From an uncultured Oscillospiraceae bacterium (lineage in GTDB: Bacteria; Bacillota; Clostridia; Oscillospirales; Oscillospiraceae), in contig CAKTBC010000075.1 in assembly GCA_934533005.1 (NCBI GenBank), positions 1-9,041 of the forward strand: a stretch of DNA of 9,041 nt. Reading direction: 5' to 3'. The notes under the pieces were generated by a model, which was given only the letters and a program-made list of their open reading frames with translations, did not search any database and was not told the DNA's origin. Each line of letters opens with the position of its first letter. The first letter of the stretch is position 1. The translations under genes were made by a program, and so were the position numbers. Shown here piece after piece: positions 1 to 6,510 of this stretch.

Positions 1-462
1 GCCTACGAAAAGACCGCCGTGGGCGACCGGTATGTCTATGAAAACATGAAGGCCAACGACCACATGCTCGGCGGCGAGCAGTCCGGCCACATCATCTTCC
101 GCAAGTTTGCCCACACCGGCGACGGTCTCATCACCGCGATCATGCTTATGGGCGTGCTCATCGACACGCAGCTCCCGCTCTCGGTGCTGGCTGCGGAGGT
201 GAAGATGTACCCGCAGGTGCTCAAAAACGTGAAGGTGGACGATAAGGACGGCACGCTCGCGGACGAAGCCGTGAAGGCCGCTGTGGATGCGTGCACCGCC
301 GCGCTCGGTGACGGCGGGCGCGTGCTGCTGCGCAAGAGCGGCACCGAGCCCGTGCTGCGCGTCATGGCCGAGGCCGGGACGACCGAGCTCTGCGAGCAGA
401 TGGTGGACGCCATCATCGCCGCGATGGACAAATCTGGCCATCTCATTGAGGTGAAAAAGTAA
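1..462 (+). CDS. glmM: Phosphoglucosamine mutase, C-terminal part (5' end outside window)
   Basis: The enzyme interconverts glucosamine-6-phosphate and glucosamine-1-phosphate in the cytoplasm, on the route to UDP-GlcNAc for peptidoglycan. The reading frame is open from base 1 and gives 153 residues ending at TAA 460-462; the family is usually about 450 residues, so roughly the last third is present. Visible family motifs are the sugar-binding loop GEQSGH (codons at 73-90) and the C-terminal phosphate-binding loop RKSGTEPVLRVM (from 331), close to the RPSGTEPxxRVM of GlmM. The catalytic phosphoserine loop and the metal-binding loop would lie upstream and cannot be checked. The stop overlaps the next start by one base (TAATG). 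The neighbouring hexosamine genes favour GlmM over a phosphomannomutase or phosphoglucomutase of the same superfamily. Confidence 0.93.
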   Translation, partial: AYEKTAVGDRYVYENMKANDHMLGGEQSGHIIFRKFAHTGDGLITAIMLMGVLIDTQLPLSVLAAEVKMYPQVLKNVKVDDKDGTLADEAVKAAVDACTAALGDGGRVLLRKSGTEPVLRVMAEAGTTELCEQMVDAIIAAMDKSGHLIEVKK

Positions 463-1124
463 TGAAGCTCACGATTTCGGATCTTTACGATCTTGACCAT
501 ACGCTCGCAGCCGACTATCTGCGGCAGTTCACGTATCCCTGGGAAGCGCTCGCCGGTATCGGCGAGCTCATTCCCGCTCTCGGCGCGGCGCTCAGCCCGG
601 ACGAATACGACCACCCTGAGGAGGGCGTGTGGGTCGCGCGCGACGCGAAGGTCTACCCCACTGCGTATCTCGGCGCGCCGTGCATCATCGGGCACAAGAC
701 CGAGGTGCGCCCCGGTGCCTTCATCCGCGGCAACGCGCTCGTCGGCGATAACTGCGTCGTCGGCAACTCCACAGAGCTCAAAAACGTCATTCTTTTCGAC
801 AATGTGCAGGTGCCGCATTATAACTATGTCGGCGACTCCATTCTCGGCTACAAATCCCACATGGGCGCGGGCTCCATCACGAGCAACGTCAAGAGCGACA
901 AGCTCCCCGTCGTCATCCACAACGAGGGCGAGGAGATCGAAACCGGCCGGAAGAAGGTCGGCGCGATGCTCGGCGACCATGTCGAGGTCGGGTGCAACAG
1001 CGTCCTCAATCCCGGCACCGTGATCGGGCGTGACGCAAACGTTTACCCCACGTCCTGCGTGCGCGGCGTTGTGCCGGAGCACTGCATTTATAAAGCCAAG
1101 GGCAATATTGCCGTGAAAAAATAA
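462..1124 (+). CDS. GlmU-C-like hexapeptide-repeat protein (putative sugar-phosphate acyltransferase)
   Basis: This 220-residue protein has an N-terminal segment of about 55 residues (containing TYPWEAL) that I cannot assign, followed by a left-handed beta-helix of hexapeptide repeats (about residues 56-205). It resembles the C-terminal acetyltransferase half of GlmU but has no uridyltransferase domain. Residues that line up with the GlmU acetyltransferase site include R83, K107 (TELKN), H119 and Y122 (HYNYVGD, like HLTYLGD around the catalytic His of E. coli GlmU), and GAGSITSN at 135-142. The NYDG segment of GlmU is replaced by NVKSD. Similar short proteins in Clostridia are often named UDP-GlcNAc pyrophosphorylase, which is misleading because the nucleotidyltransferase domain is absent. 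It starts at ATG 462, overlapping the glmM stop by one base, with GAGGTG at 448-453. Acetylation of glucosamine-1-phosphate, the GlmM product, is the natural guess but is inference; another acyl transfer or a regulatory role is possible. Confidence 0.85.
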   Translation: MKLTISDLYDLDHTLAADYLRQFTYPWEALAGIGELIPALGAALSPDEYDHPEEGVWVARDAKVYPTAYLGAPCIIGHKTEVRPGAFIRGNALVGDNCVVGNSTELKNVILFDNVQVPHYNYVGDSILGYKSHMGAGSITSNVKSDKLPVVIHNEGEEIETGRKKVGAMLGDHVEVGCNSVLNPGTVIGRDANVYPTSCVRGVVPEHCIYKAKGNIAVKK

Positions 1125-1128
1125 CAAA

Positions 1129-1133
1129 AGGAG
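1129..1133 (+). promoter_or_regulatory. Ribosome binding site of nagB
   Basis: AGGAG lies 8 bases before the TTG codon at 1142. This supports TTG as the start, since no in-frame ATG lies nearby and the first residues KVIVAENHEEV match the usual NagB beginning. Confidence 0.8.
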
Positions 1134-1141
1134 AAGATGTC

Positions 1142-1873
1142 TTGAAAGTAATCGTCGCCGAAAATCACGAGGAAGTCAGCCGTCTTGCCGCTGACATTCT
1201 GGAGGAAACGGTCCGCGCGAACCCCTGCTGCACACTCGGTCTCGCCACCGGCTCAAGCCCGGTCGGCATGTACCGGGAGCTTTCGCGGCGTTGCCGCGAG
1301 GAGAGGCTGGACTTTTCCCGCGTTCACAGCGTGAATCTCGACGAATATGTCGGTCTCGCCCCCACCCATGAGCAGAGCTACCGTTATTTCATGGACAGCA
1401 ATCTTTTTGACCACATCAACATCGACAAAGCCAACACCTATGTTGCGAAGGGTACCGGCGATGTGGAGGAAAATCTCCGCGAGTTCAACGCCGTGCTCGA
1501 CCGTACCGACATCGACGTACAGGTGCTCGGCGTCGGCCCGGACGGCCATCTCGGCTTCAACGAGCCGGGCGACACGCTCTGCGACGGCGCGCACAAGGAG
1601 GTGCTTGACGAGAGCACCATCGACGCCAACCAGCGCTTCTTCGCCTCCCGCGACGATGTGCCGCGCTACGCGCTCACCATGGGCATGGGCAACATCCTGC
1701 GCGCGAAAAAGCTCCTCATGATCGTCTCCGGTCACAAGGAGGACGCGATGCGCCGTCTGCTGCTCTCCGGGAACATCGATCCGCATTGCCCGGCAACGTT
1801 CCTTCGCCTGCACCGCGACGCCGTGGTGCTGCTTGAGCGCTCTCTCGCCGAGGCGATTGGCTATAAAGCCTAA
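1142..1873 (+). CDS. nagB: Glucosamine-6-phosphate deaminase
   Basis: The enzyme converts glucosamine-6-phosphate to fructose-6-phosphate and ammonia, the catabolic exit from amino sugars and the reverse of the GlmS step. The protein is 243 residues, the length of the short Bacillus-type NagB. Motifs in order are the phosphate-binding LGLATGSSPVGMY (32-44), NLDEYVGL with the catalytic base D67, and GVGPDGHLGFNEPG with D134, H136 and E141, equivalent to D141, H143 and E148 of E. coli NagB. ALTMGMGNIL follows near residue 180. The start is TTG, chosen because AGGAG sits 8 bases upstream and the N-terminus fits the family. It lies 17 bases after the GlmU-like gene and ends just before a hairpin terminator, so it is probably the last gene of the glmM transcript. 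The 6-phosphogluconolactonase relatives lack this motif set, so the call is firm. Confidence 0.95.
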   Translation: MKVIVAENHEEVSRLAADILEETVRANPCCTLGLATGSSPVGMYRELSRRCREERLDFSRVHSVNLDEYVGLAPTHEQSYRYFMDSNLFDHINIDKANTYVAKGTGDVEENLREFNAVLDRTDIDVQVLGVGPDGHLGFNEPGDTLCDGAHKEVLDESTIDANQRFFASRDDVPRYALTMGMGNILRAKKLLMIVSGHKEDAMRRLLLSGNIDPHCPATFLRLHRDAVVLLERSLAEAIGYKA

Positions 1874-1882
1874 GCTTCAACT

Positions 1883-1934
1883 AAAAAAGCTCCCCTGCGG
1901 GTCACGCCCGCGGGGGATGCCCTGTTTTTCTTTT
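1883..1934 (+). terminator. Probable rho-independent terminator between nagB and glmS
   Basis: An 11-bp stem (1891-1901 with 1907-1917, one T-G wobble, otherwise perfect) encloses a 5-base loop, TCACG. An A-run precedes it (1883-1888) and T-runs follow (1925-1929 and 1931-1934). The T-run begins 7 bases after the stem, which is not ideal, so termination may be partial. The A- and T-runs could pair in part and extend the hairpin. It sits 17 bases after the nagB stop and ends 21 bases before the glmS start. Confidence 0.75.
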
Positions 1935-1940
1935 ACTTTT

Positions 1941-1945
1941 GGAGG
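1941..1945 (+). promoter_or_regulatory. Ribosome binding site of glmS
   Basis: GGAGG stands 10 bases before ATG 1956. It fixes the start so that Cys2, the required N-terminal nucleophile of GlmS, follows the initiator Met directly. Confidence 0.85.
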
Positions 1946-1955
1946 ATAATCTTAT

Positions 1956-3785
1956 ATGTGTGGAATCGTAGGATTTACCGGCTCCCAGGCCGCGGCGCCG
2001 CTGCTGCTCGATGGGCTGCGCAAGCTCGAATACCGCGGGTATGACAGCGCCGGCATCGCCGTGCAGAAAGACGGCGTTCTTCATATGATCAAGGCCAGCG
2101 GCCATATCGACGCGCTCGCGGAAAAGACACAAAACGGTACGCTGCTGCCCGGTTCTTCCGGCATCGGCCACACCCGCTGGGCGACGCACGGCGCGCCCAC
2201 CGATACGAACGCGCACCCGCATATGTCCGCCGACGGCAAATTTGCCATCGTCCACAACGGCATCATTGAGAACTTTGCCGCGCTGCGCGACGAGCTCAAG
2301 GCAAAAGGCTTCGTATTCCAGAGCGAGACCGACACGGAAGTCATCGTGCATCTGCTCGATATGTACTATACCGGCGATCTCAAGGCCGCCGTGCTGCACA
2401 CCGCCGCGCGGCTCGAAGGCTCCTACGGTCTCGGCGTTCTCTGCGCCGACCAGCCGGGGACGATCTGCGCCGTCAAGATGGCGTCGCCGCTCGTGATCGG
2501 CGTGGGCGTGGGTGAAAACTTCTTCGCCTCCGACGTGACCGCGCTCGTGAGCCACACCAAAAACGTGATCTATCTGGAGGACGGCGAGTTTGCCGAGATA
2601 ACGCCCGACTCCATTTCCATTTTCGACAGCACCGGCGCGCCGGTGCACCACAGCGTTTCCCGTATCGTCTGGGATATCGAAGCCGCGGAAAAGGGCGGCT
2701 ACGAGCACTTCATGCTCAAGGAGATCATGGAGCAGCCCCGCGCGCTCAAGGCCACGATCGCCCCGCGCATCAAAACCGGGAAGATCGTCCTCGATGATTT
2801 TGACGAGGCGTTCCGCGCCGACTTCCGGTACATCAACCGCATCGTCATCACCGCCTGCGGCAGCGCGTACCACGCCGGGTGCGTCGGGCGGTATATGATC
2901 GAATCGCTCTGCCGCGTGCCGGTGGAGGTCGATGTGGCGAGCGAGCTTCGCTACCGCCGCCCGATCGTGGACGAGCACACGCTGCTCATCGCCGTATCGC
3001 AGTCCGGTGAGACCGCCGACACCATCGCCGCCATCCGCGAATGCAAAGCGCACGGCGCGCGCGTGCTCACGATCGTAAATGTCGTCGGCAGCACCGTGGC
3101 AAAGCTCGGCGACTATGTGATGTACACCTGGGCCGGCCCCGAAATTGCCGTTGCCACCACGAAGGGGTACACCACGCAGATCGCCGTGCTCGACCTGCTC
3201 GCCGTCTGGATGGCCAACGAGCGCCGGGCGATCACCGCGCAGCGATACTCTGAACTCGTCGCCGGTATTACGGAGCTGCCCGAGCGCACGCAGCGCAGCA
3301 TTGATCTGAACCCGCAGGTCAGCTATCTTGCCGAGCGCTACAGCGGCAACAGCTCGCTTTTCTTCATCGGGCGCAACATCGACTACGCCGTCGCGCTTGA
3401 AGCCTCGCTCAAGCTCAAGGAGATCTCCTACATCCACTCCGAGGCATACGCCGCCGGAGAGCTCAAGCACGGCACCATCGCGCTCATTGACCCTGGCCGT
3501 CTCGTTGTTTCGCTCGCGTGCTATGAGGAGCTGTTCGACAAGACGATGTCCAACATCAAGGAGGTCAAGGCGCGCGGAGCGAAAGTCCTTGCTGTGGTAA
3601 ACGAGGGCAACCGCCGCGTGTTCGCTGAGGCGGACGATGTGCTCTTCGTCCCCGTGACCGACCCGCTGCTCTCCGCCATCCCGGAGATTTTGCCCCTGCA
3701 GCTTTTCGCTTACCATGTCGCCCGGTGCAACGGCTGCGACATTGATAAGCCCCGCAATCTTGCCAAATCCGTCACCGTGGAGTGA
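1956..3785 (+). CDS. glmS: Glutamine-fructose-6-phosphate aminotransferase (isomerizing)
   Basis: The enzyme makes glucosamine-6-phosphate from fructose-6-phosphate using the amide of glutamine, the committed step of hexosamine synthesis. The 609-residue length equals that of E. coli GlmS. The N-terminal class II glutaminase domain (about 2-220) begins MCGIVGFTG with the nucleophile Cys2 and contains HTRWATHG (72-79), HNGIIENF and SETDTEV. Two SIS isomerase domains follow: ACGSAYHAG (300-308) and SQSGETADT (348-356) in the first, then KEISYIHSEAYAAGELKHG in the second. The C-terminus DKPRNLAKSVTVE carries the conserved lysine near the sugar site. The gene is preceded by a terminator hairpin and no convincing promoter, and its leader is too short for the glmS ribozyme common in Gram-positives. 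purB follows after 5 bases. The identification is secure; regulation is unclear from this sequence. Confidence 0.98.
   Translation: MCGIVGFTGSQAAAPLLLDGLRKLEYRGYDSAGIAVQKDGVLHMIKASGHIDALAEKTQNGTLLPGSSGIGHTRWATHGAPTDTNAHPHMSADGKFAIVHNGIIENFAALRDELKAKGFVFQSETDTEVIVHLLDMYYTGDLKAAVLHTAARLEGSYGLGVLCADQPGTICAVKMASPLVIGVGVGENFFASDVTALVSHTKNVIYLEDGEFAEITPDSISIFDSTGAPVHHSVSRIVWDIEAAEKGGYEHFMLKEIMEQPRALKATIAPRIKTGKIVLDDFDEAFRADFRYINRIVITACGSAYHAGCVGRYMIESLCRVPVEVDVASELRYRRPIVDEHTLLIAVSQSGETADTIAAIRECKAHGARVLTIVNVVGSTVAKLGDYVMYTWAGPEIAVATTKGYTTQIAVLDLLAVWMANERRAITAQRYSELVAGITELPERTQRSIDLNPQVSYLAERYSGNSSLFFIGRNIDYAVALEASLKLKEISYIHSEAYAAGELKHGTIALIDPGRLVVSLACYEELFDKTMSNIKEVKARGAKVLAVVNEGNRRVFAEADDVLFVPVTDPLLSAIPEILPLQLFAYHVARCNGCDIDKPRNLAKSVTVE
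3779..3782 (+). promoter_or_regulatory. Ribosome binding site of purB inside the glmS end
   Basis: GGAG spans the last glmS sense codons and lies 8 bases before ATG 3791. It decides against the in-frame GTG at 3782, which overlaps this site and would have no ribosome binding site of its own. Confidence 0.7.
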
Positions 3786-3790
3786 TACGC

Positions 3791-5221
3791 ATGAAAGACG
3801 TTTACGAAAATCCCCTGTGCTCGCGCTATGCCTCCGAGCAGATGCAGCACCTCTTCTCCCCGCAATGGAAGTTTTCCACGTTCCGCCGTCTCTGGCTCGC
3901 GCTCGCCGAGAGCGAGCAGGAGCTGGGACTGCCCATTACGGACGAACAGCTCGAGGAAATGCGCGCGCATCTCGACGACATTGATTTTGACCGCGCCGCC
4001 GAGTATGAGCACCGGCTGCGCCACGACGTGATGGCGCACATCCGCACCTTCGGCGACGCCTGCCCCAAGGCCGCGGGCATCATCCATCTCGGCGCGACGA
4101 GCTGCTATGTGGACGACAACACCGATCTTCTGCAAATGCGCGCCGCGCTCAAGCTTCTCCGCGGCGAGCTTCTCGCAGTCATCGACGCGCTTTCCGAATT
4201 TGCCGCGCGCGAGGCTGACACGCCGACGCTCGCCTGGACGCACTTCCAGGCCGCACAGCCCACGACCGTCGGCAAGCGCGCCACGCTCTGGCTTCAGGAT
4301 TTTCTGCTCGATCTCGAGCAGCTGGAAACGGAGCTCTCCCGCCTGCCCATCTCCGGCTGTAAGGGTGCGACCGGCACCGCGGCAAGCTTTCTCGCCCTCT
4401 TCCACGGCGACGGGGAAAAGGTCCTCGCGCTTGAGAAGAAGATTGCGGAAAAGATGGGCGTTCCCAACTGTATTCCCGTCGCCGGGCAGACATACACGCG
4501 AAAGCTCGATTCCTTCGTGATGAACGTTCTCTCCGGCATCGCGCAGAGCGCCGCCAAAATGGCGACCGATATGCGCCTTCTCGCGCACCTGCGCGAGCTG
4601 GACGAGCCGTTTGAGACCGAGCAGGTCGGCTCCTCCGCGATGGCCTACAAGCGCAATCCCATGCGCTGCGAGCGTGTGTGCTCGCTCAGCCGGTACGTGG
4701 TGAATCTCGCCTCCAACACCGCGGACACCGCCATGACCCAATGGCTGGAGCGCACGCTGGACGATTCCGCAAACCGCCGTCTCACGCTGCCGGAAGGCTT
4801 TCTCGCGTGCGACGCCATTTTGACGCTCTGCGCCAACGTGGTGCGCGGCTGCAAGGTCTATCCGCGCGTGATGGAAAAGCACCTGCGTGAGGAGCTTCCC
4901 TTCCTCGCCACCGAAAACATTCTCATGCGCGCCGTGTCGCTCGGCGAGGACCGCCAGAAGCTGCACGAGGTCATCCGGCAGTATTCGGTGCGCGCCGCCG
5001 AGAGCGTCAAGCTGCGCGGTGAGGACGGGCATCTGCTCGATATGCTACTCGCCGACGAGCGGTTTCATCTGACGAGCGAGGCTCTGGAGGAGCTTCTGAA
5101 CGTCCGCCAGTTTGTCGGGCTCGCGCCGGAGCAGACGCGCGCCTTTCTCGAAACTCATGTTTATCCCGTGCTGGAAGCGCGCCGCGGCGACATCGCCGGG
5201 AGCGTTCCGGTGCGTGTCTAA
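3791..5221 (+). CDS. purB: Adenylosuccinate lyase (long, eukaryote-like form)
   Basis: The enzyme removes fumarate from SAICAR in IMP synthesis and from adenylosuccinate to give AMP. From ATG 3791 it is 476 residues. It belongs to the fumarase/aspartase superfamily: the signature GSSAMAYKRNP (280-290) holds the catalytic serine loop, and H78 (RHDVMAH), H99 (HLGATSCYVDDN) and H151 (THFQAAQPTTVGKR) match conserved histidines of the family. From memory, stretches such as GIIHLGATSCYV, QTYTRKLD, ERTLDDSANRR and ELPFMATENI-like ELPFLATENI are nearly those of human ADSL. By contrast, the B. subtilis and E. coli types read more like THGxxAEPT and GSSxMPHK. It lies 5 bases after glmS and 20 bases before purA, which catalyses the preceding step to AMP, so co-expression is expected. 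The upstream GTG at 3782 would add three residues and is less likely. Confidence 0.96.
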   Translation: MKDVYENPLCSRYASEQMQHLFSPQWKFSTFRRLWLALAESEQELGLPITDEQLEEMRAHLDDIDFDRAAEYEHRLRHDVMAHIRTFGDACPKAAGIIHLGATSCYVDDNTDLLQMRAALKLLRGELLAVIDALSEFAAREADTPTLAWTHFQAAQPTTVGKRATLWLQDFLLDLEQLETELSRLPISGCKGATGTAASFLALFHGDGEKVLALEKKIAEKMGVPNCIPVAGQTYTRKLDSFVMNVLSGIAQSAAKMATDMRLLAHLRELDEPFETEQVGSSAMAYKRNPMRCERVCSLSRYVVNLASNTADTAMTQWLERTLDDSANRRLTLPEGFLACDAILTLCANVVRGCKVYPRVMEKHLREELPFLATENILMRAVSLGEDRQKLHEVIRQYSVRAAESVKLRGEDGHLLDMLLADERFHLTSEALEELLNVRQFVGLAPEQTRAFLETHVYPVLEARRGDIAGSVPVRV

Positions 5222-5226
5222 AAAGC

Positions 5227-5233
5227 AAGGAGG
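5227..5233 (+). promoter_or_regulatory. Ribosome binding site of purA
   Basis: A full AAGGAGG core lies 8 bases before ATG 5242 in the 20-base purB-purA gap, one of the strongest sites in the window. Confidence 0.85.
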
Positions 5234-5241
5234 ATACAAAA

Positions 5242-6510
5242 ATGCTTACTGCTGTTGTCGGAATCAACTGGGGCGACGAAGGAAAGGGCCGCATGGTCGA
5301 CCTGTTCTCCGCCGAACATGAGATCGTTGTCCGCTATCAGGGCGGCAACAACGCCGGTCACACCGTCGTGAACGAGCGCGGCAAATTCATTCTCAATCTG
5401 CTGCCGTCCGGCATTCTGCGCCCCGGCACGGTGAACGTTCTCGGCCCCGGCATGGTGCTCGATCTCGAACACCTCACGAAGGAAGTTGCGCACATCCGCG
5501 AGCAGGGCGTGGAGATCAAGCCCGAGCATCTGAAGATCAGCGACCGCGCCACGATCTGCATGCCGTACCACAAGATGATGGACATTCTCGAGGAGGATCG
5601 TCTCGCGGACAAAAAGTTCGGCTCCACGCGCCGCGGCATCGGCCCGGTGTATGCCGACAAGTATATGAAGAAGACGCTGCGCACCGGCGATCTGCTCTTC
5701 CCGGACAAGCTGCGCGAAAAGCTCGCCGATCTCGTCGAGTGGAAAAACATCACCGTGCAGGGCTACGGCCATGAGCCGGTGAGCGTTGATGAAATGTACG
5801 AGTGGCTGGAAACCTATGCCTTCCCGTGGCGCGAGTATCTCTGCAACACGACCGAATATCTCTCCAAGCAGGCGGACGCGGGCAAGAGCATTCTCTTTGA
5901 AGCTCAGCTCGGCGCGCTGCGCGACATTGACTTCGGCATCTACCCCTACACCTCGTCCTCGTCCACGATCGCGGCTTACGCTCCCATCGGCGCGGGCATC
6001 CCGGCCAAGCGGCTGGACAGCGTTGTCGGTATCATGAAGGCGTATTCGAGCTGCGTCGGCGAAGGCCCGTTTGTCTGCGAGCTATTCGGCGACGAGGGCA
6101 ACCGTCTGCGCGAGGCCGGCGCCGAGTACGGCGCAGCCACGGGCCGTCCCCGCCGCGTGGGCGGGTTTGACGTTGTCGCCTCCCGCTACGGCGTGCAGAT
6201 GCAGGGCGCGACCGAGCTTGCGCTCACGAAGCTCGACGTGCTCTCCGGCTGGGAGAAGATCCCGGTCTGTACCGGCTACGAAGTAGATGGCAAGGTGATC
6301 CACACCTTCCCCGTGGAGACCGTGCTCGAGCGCTGCAAGCCCGTGTACGAATACGTAGAGGGCTTCTCCGGGGATATTTCCGGCTGCCGCAAGTTTGAGG
6401 ATCTGCCCGAAGCCGCGCGCAATTACGTCCGCTATCTCGAAAACGCCGTCGGCTGCCGCATCGGCTGGGTGTCCGTGGGTGCGGGCCGCGAGGAATATAT
6501 CCGTCTATGA
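5242..6510 (+). CDS. purA: Adenylosuccinate synthetase (divergent clostridial-type)
   Basis: The enzyme joins aspartate to IMP with GTP to form adenylosuccinate, which PurB turns into AMP. The 422-residue length is close to the usual 425-430. The N-terminal loop GINWGDEGKG (7-16) carries the catalytic Asp12, and NNAGHTVV carries His40. STRRGIGP (128-135), TSSSST, GRPRRVGGFD (301-310) and the guanine-binding TKLDVLSG (329-336) follow in the expected order. Two motifs differ from E. coli or Bacillus PurA. The FEGAQG loop reads FEAQLG (219-224), and the usual GWFD or GWLD reads GGFD. I recall an EGQLG version in PurA of other clostridia, so this looks like an established subfamily rather than decay. 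The last four bases overlap the murT start (ATGA at 6507-6510), implying translational coupling. Confidence 0.95.
   Translation: MLTAVVGINWGDEGKGRMVDLFSAEHEIVVRYQGGNNAGHTVVNERGKFILNLLPSGILRPGTVNVLGPGMVLDLEHLTKEVAHIREQGVEIKPEHLKISDRATICMPYHKMMDILEEDRLADKKFGSTRRGIGPVYADKYMKKTLRTGDLLFPDKLREKLADLVEWKNITVQGYGHEPVSVDEMYEWLETYAFPWREYLCNTTEYLSKQADAGKSILFEAQLGALRDIDFGIYPYTSSSSTIAAYAPIGAGIPAKRLDSVVGIMKAYSSCVGEGPFVCELFGDEGNRLREAGAEYGAATGRPRRVGGFDVVASRYGVQMQGATELALTKLDVLSGWEKIPVCTGYEVDGKVIHTFPVETVLERCKPVYEYVEGFSGDISGCRKFEDLPEAARNYVRYLENAVGCRIGWVSVGAGREEYIRL

Noticed and set aside
36..1127. Minus-strand open frame opposite glmM and the GlmU-like gene (363 codons)
   Set aside because: It crosses two well-supported sense genes and has no recognisable protein features.
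1922..1950. Promoter for glmS with GATAAT at 1945-1950 as the -10 box
   Set aside because: No matching -35 box is present, and transcription would begin at about the start codon, losing the ribosome binding site.
1874..1955. glmS ribozyme in the glmS leader
   Set aside because: The gap is only 82 bases and its content is a simple hairpin with A- and T-runs; the ribozyme core needs a longer pseudoknotted fold.
1902..3716. Long open frame on the minus strand opposite glmS (604 codons)
   Set aside because: It lies fully opposite a certain glmS. Its translation is low-complexity-like (rich in His, Arg, Asp, Val, Gly) with no recognisable domain, as expected from antisense of GC-rich codons.
3710..5032. 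Minus-strand open frame opposite purB (440 codons)
   Set aside because: It is a shadow of purB codon bias, with no family motif and no independent ribosome binding site that I could support.
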